Shown here in pieces: positions 62,046 to 64,000 of a DNA stretch of 64,000 bases. A program made the position numbers and the translations under genes. The number at the start of each line of letters is the position of its first letter. Position 1 is the first letter of the stretch. Below the pieces are notes generated by a model. It saw only the letters and a list, made by a program, of their open reading frames with translations. It was not told where the DNA came from and searched no databases. The stretch spans positions 68,417,290 through 68,481,289 of the forward strand of contig CM075649.1 in NCBI GenBank assembly GCA_037953625.1, given 5' to 3'. Source of the stretch: Crotalaria pallida. Taxonomy: Eukaryota; Streptophyta; Magnoliopsida; Fabales; Fabaceae.

Positions 62046-64000
62046 AGTCCTAATACACCTTCCTAGACCATTCTAAGCCTTTAGAATACTCTCTTAACCA
62101 TTCTACACTTGTTAGAACCTCCAAGGACACATGCTACACCCTCTACGTCCCTTGGGGACTCAAGCATTGTTTAGGATCATTCGAATGGTTCTTATAAGTC
62201 CTAATACACATTCCTAGACCATTCTAAGCCTTTTGAATACTCTCTTAACCATTATACACTTGTTAGAACCTCCAAGGACTCGTGCTACACCCTCTACGTC
62301 CCTTGGTGTACCAAGCAATGTTTAGGATCATTCTAATGGTTCTTATAAGTTTTAATACACCTTCCTAGACCATTCTAAGCCTTTAGAATACTCTCTTAAC
62401 CATTCTACACTTGTTAGAAACTCCAAGGACTCATGCTACACCCTCTACGTCCCTTGGGGACTTAAGCATTGTTTAGGATCATTCTAATGGTTCTTATAAG
62501 TCCAAATACATATTCCTAGACCATTCTAGGCCTTTAGAATACTCTCTTAACCATTCTACACTTGTTAGAACCTCCAAGGACTCGTGCTACACCCTCTACG
62601 TCACTTGGGGTACCGAGCAATGTTTAGGATCATTCTAATGGTTCTTATAACTCCTAATACAAATTCCTAGACCATTCTAAGCCTTTAGAATACTCTCTTA
62701 ACCATTATACACTTGTTAAAACCTCCAAGGACTCATGCTACACCCTCTACGTCCCTTGAGGACTCAAGTATTGTTTAGGATCATTCTAATGGTTCTTATA
62801 AGTCCTAATACACATTCCTAGACAATTCTAAGCCTTTAGAATACTCTCTTAACCATTCTACACTTGTTAGAACCTCCAAGGACTCGTGCTACACCCTCTA
62901 CGTCACTTGGGGTACCGAGCAATGTTTAGGATCATTCTAATGGTTCTTATAACTCGTAATACACATTCCTAGACCATTCTAAGCCTTTAGAATACTCTCT
63001 TAACCATTATACACTTGTTAAAACCTCCAAGGACTCATGCTACACCCTCTACGTCCCTTGAGGACTCAAGTATTGTTTAGGATCATTCTAATGGTTCTTA
63101 TAAGTCCTAATACACATTCCTAGACCATTCTAATCCTTTAGAATACTCTCTTAACCATTCTACACTTGTTAGAACATCCAAGGACTCGTGCTACACCCTC
63201 TACGTCCCTTAGTGTACCAAGCAATGTTTAGGATCATTCTAATGGTTTTTATAAGTCCTAATACACCTTCCTAGACCATTCTAAGCCTTTAGAATACTCT
63301 CTTAACCATTCTACACTTGTTAGAACCTCCAAGGACACATGCTAGACCCTCTACGTCCCTTGGGGACTCAAGCATTGTTTAGGATCATTCTAATGGTTCT
63401 TATAACTCCTAATACACATTCCTAGACCATTCTAAGCCTTTAGAATACTCTCATAACCATTCTACACTTGTTAGAACCTCCAAGGACACATGCTACACCC
63501 TCTACGTCCCTTGGGGACTCAAGTATTGTTTAGGATCATTCTAATGGTTCTTATAACTCCTAATACACATTCCTAGACCATTCTAAGCCTTTAGAATACT
63601 CTCTTAACCATTATACACTTGTTAGAACATCCAAGGACTCGTGCTACACCCTCTACGTCCCTTGAGGACTCAAGTATTGTTTAGGATCATTCTAATGGTT
63701 CTTATAAGTCCAAATACATATTCCTAGAACATTCTAAGCCTTTAGAATACTCTCTTAACCATTCTACACTTGTTAAAACCTCCAAGGACTCATGCTACAC
63801 GCTCTACGTCCCTTGGGGACTCATGCATTGTTTAGGATCATTCTAATGGTTCTTATAAGTCCAAATACATATTCCTAGACCATTCTAGGCCTTTAGAATA
63901 CTCTCTTAACCATTCTACACTTGTTAGAACCTCCAAGGACTCGTGCTACACCCTCTACGTCACTTGGGGTACCGAGCAATGTTTAGGATCATTCTAATGG

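Larger units (their letters stand above)
1..64000 (+). repeat. Tandem satellite array, 151-bp monomer
   Basis: The entire window is a head-to-tail array of a 151-bp monomer. With aggatcattc as the monomer start, junctions fall at 1, 152, 303, 454 and 605, and the same phase can be followed to the last base. The usual length is 151 bp; recurrent variants are 147, 148 and 149 bp, and there are rare 107-, 120-, 174- and 178-bp monomers. The consensus has 61 G+C in 151 bases (about 40%). All copies point the same way; I saw no inverted segment, no transposon insertion and no stretch of unique sequence. Such arrays usually form centromeric or pericentromeric heterochromatin and evolve by unequal crossover and gene conversion. 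Assignment to a centromere is inference: nothing here proves kinetochore binding. A subtelomeric or interstitial heterochromatic block is the main alternative. I do not recognise the family. Confidence 0.98.
54951..64000 (+). repeat. Domain 6: 12-mer HOR region
   Basis: The domain is marked by ttataactcc heads, cctgagacac heads with cctagacgattc, ggactcgagc, cattctaggcc and ggacacatgc. The marker cctgagac lies at 55557, 58274, 60086 and 61898, giving one interval of 2,717 bp and two of exactly 1,812 bp. A near-copy of 55434-56640 follows at 61775-62980 (offset 6,341-6,342 bp), so the 1,812-bp units sit between two copies of a flanking segment. A shortened set with the aatcctttag marker at 63132 (1,661 bp after the one at 61471) completes the window. 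Confidence 0.85.

Noticed and set aside
1..64000. CRISPR array
   Set aside because: There is no alternation of short identical repeats with unique spacers. Every base belongs to the 151-bp monomer, and variation is by point substitution and small indels.
1..64000. CENP-B box
   Set aside because: I looked for a TTCG....A..CGGG-like motif in the monomer types on both strands and saw none. The few TTCG occurrences (cctcttcgtc) lack the CGGG half.
1..64000. Transposon, LTR, rDNA spacer, tRNA or rRNA sequence
   Set aside because: No break in monomer phase is long enough to hold an insertion. All phase changes are explained by the indels listed (44-bp and 31-bp deletions, 27-bp and 23-bp duplications, and 1-3-bp losses).
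1..64000. Inverted array segments or a palindromic turning point
   Set aside because: All monomers read in the same direction from first to last base; no reverse-complement monomer was seen.
1..64000. Assembly artefact as the sole explanation of the HOR structure
   Set aside because: The nested units differ by private variants (44-bp deletion, swapped patches, single-base differences), which simple duplication of reads would not create. Near-identical copies such as 57643 and 59455 still merit read-level confirmation.

Overview
The whole 64 kb window is one uninterrupted head-to-tail satellite DNA array. I see no gene, RNA gene, transposon or unique sequence anywhere in it. The repeat unit is a 151-bp monomer of about 40% G+C, present in roughly 425 copies, all in the same orientation. 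The first junctions (aggatcattc at 1, 152, 303, 454 and 605) are each exactly 151 bp apart. This is eukaryotic heterochromatin. The near-nucleosomal monomer length, the nested higher-order repeats and the strong C-to-T/G-to-A variation at CpG sites suggest a centromeric or pericentromeric satellite, perhaps of a plant. I do not recognise the family and cannot name the species.

The array is a mosaic of homogenised domains. (1) 1-6202 carries an 11-mer higher-order repeat (HOR) of 1,657 bp. Its first copy is expanded to 15 monomers by a 599-bp four-monomer tandem duplication, and its third copy is scrambled. (2) 6203-18082 holds two ~3.9-kb, ~26-mer HOR copies (7562-11443 and 11444-15366) with partial copies on both sides. 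(3) 18083-26387 is built from alternating 4-mers (604 bp) and 5-mers (755 bp). (4) 26388-~34800 has four copies of a 1,379-bp core of nine monomers, each carrying a unique 174-bp monomer, inside larger 2,433- and 2,886-bp periods. (5) ~34800-54950 has a 1,506-bp 10-mer twice in tandem, then a 2,110-bp 14-mer nested in a 4,672-bp 31-mer that is itself duplicated. (6) ~54950-64000 has a 1,812-bp 12-mer in two full copies and a partial third, flanked by two copies of another segment 6.34 kb apart.

Inside the monomer there are three inverted repeats. A 7-bp-arm dyad sits at monomer positions 49-66, a 5-bp-arm dyad at 80-96, and a 14-bp dyad at 130-143. The last exists as alternative haplotypes in which both arms differ together, so pairing is kept. 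The monomer also contains a decayed ~30-bp internal duplication. The only open reading frames of note (three of 75 codons) start at TTG and are simply satellite sequence lacking stops by chance.

HOR boundaries were found by reading marker variants by eye. Marker spacings are exact where quoted; domain edges are approximate to about one monomer.
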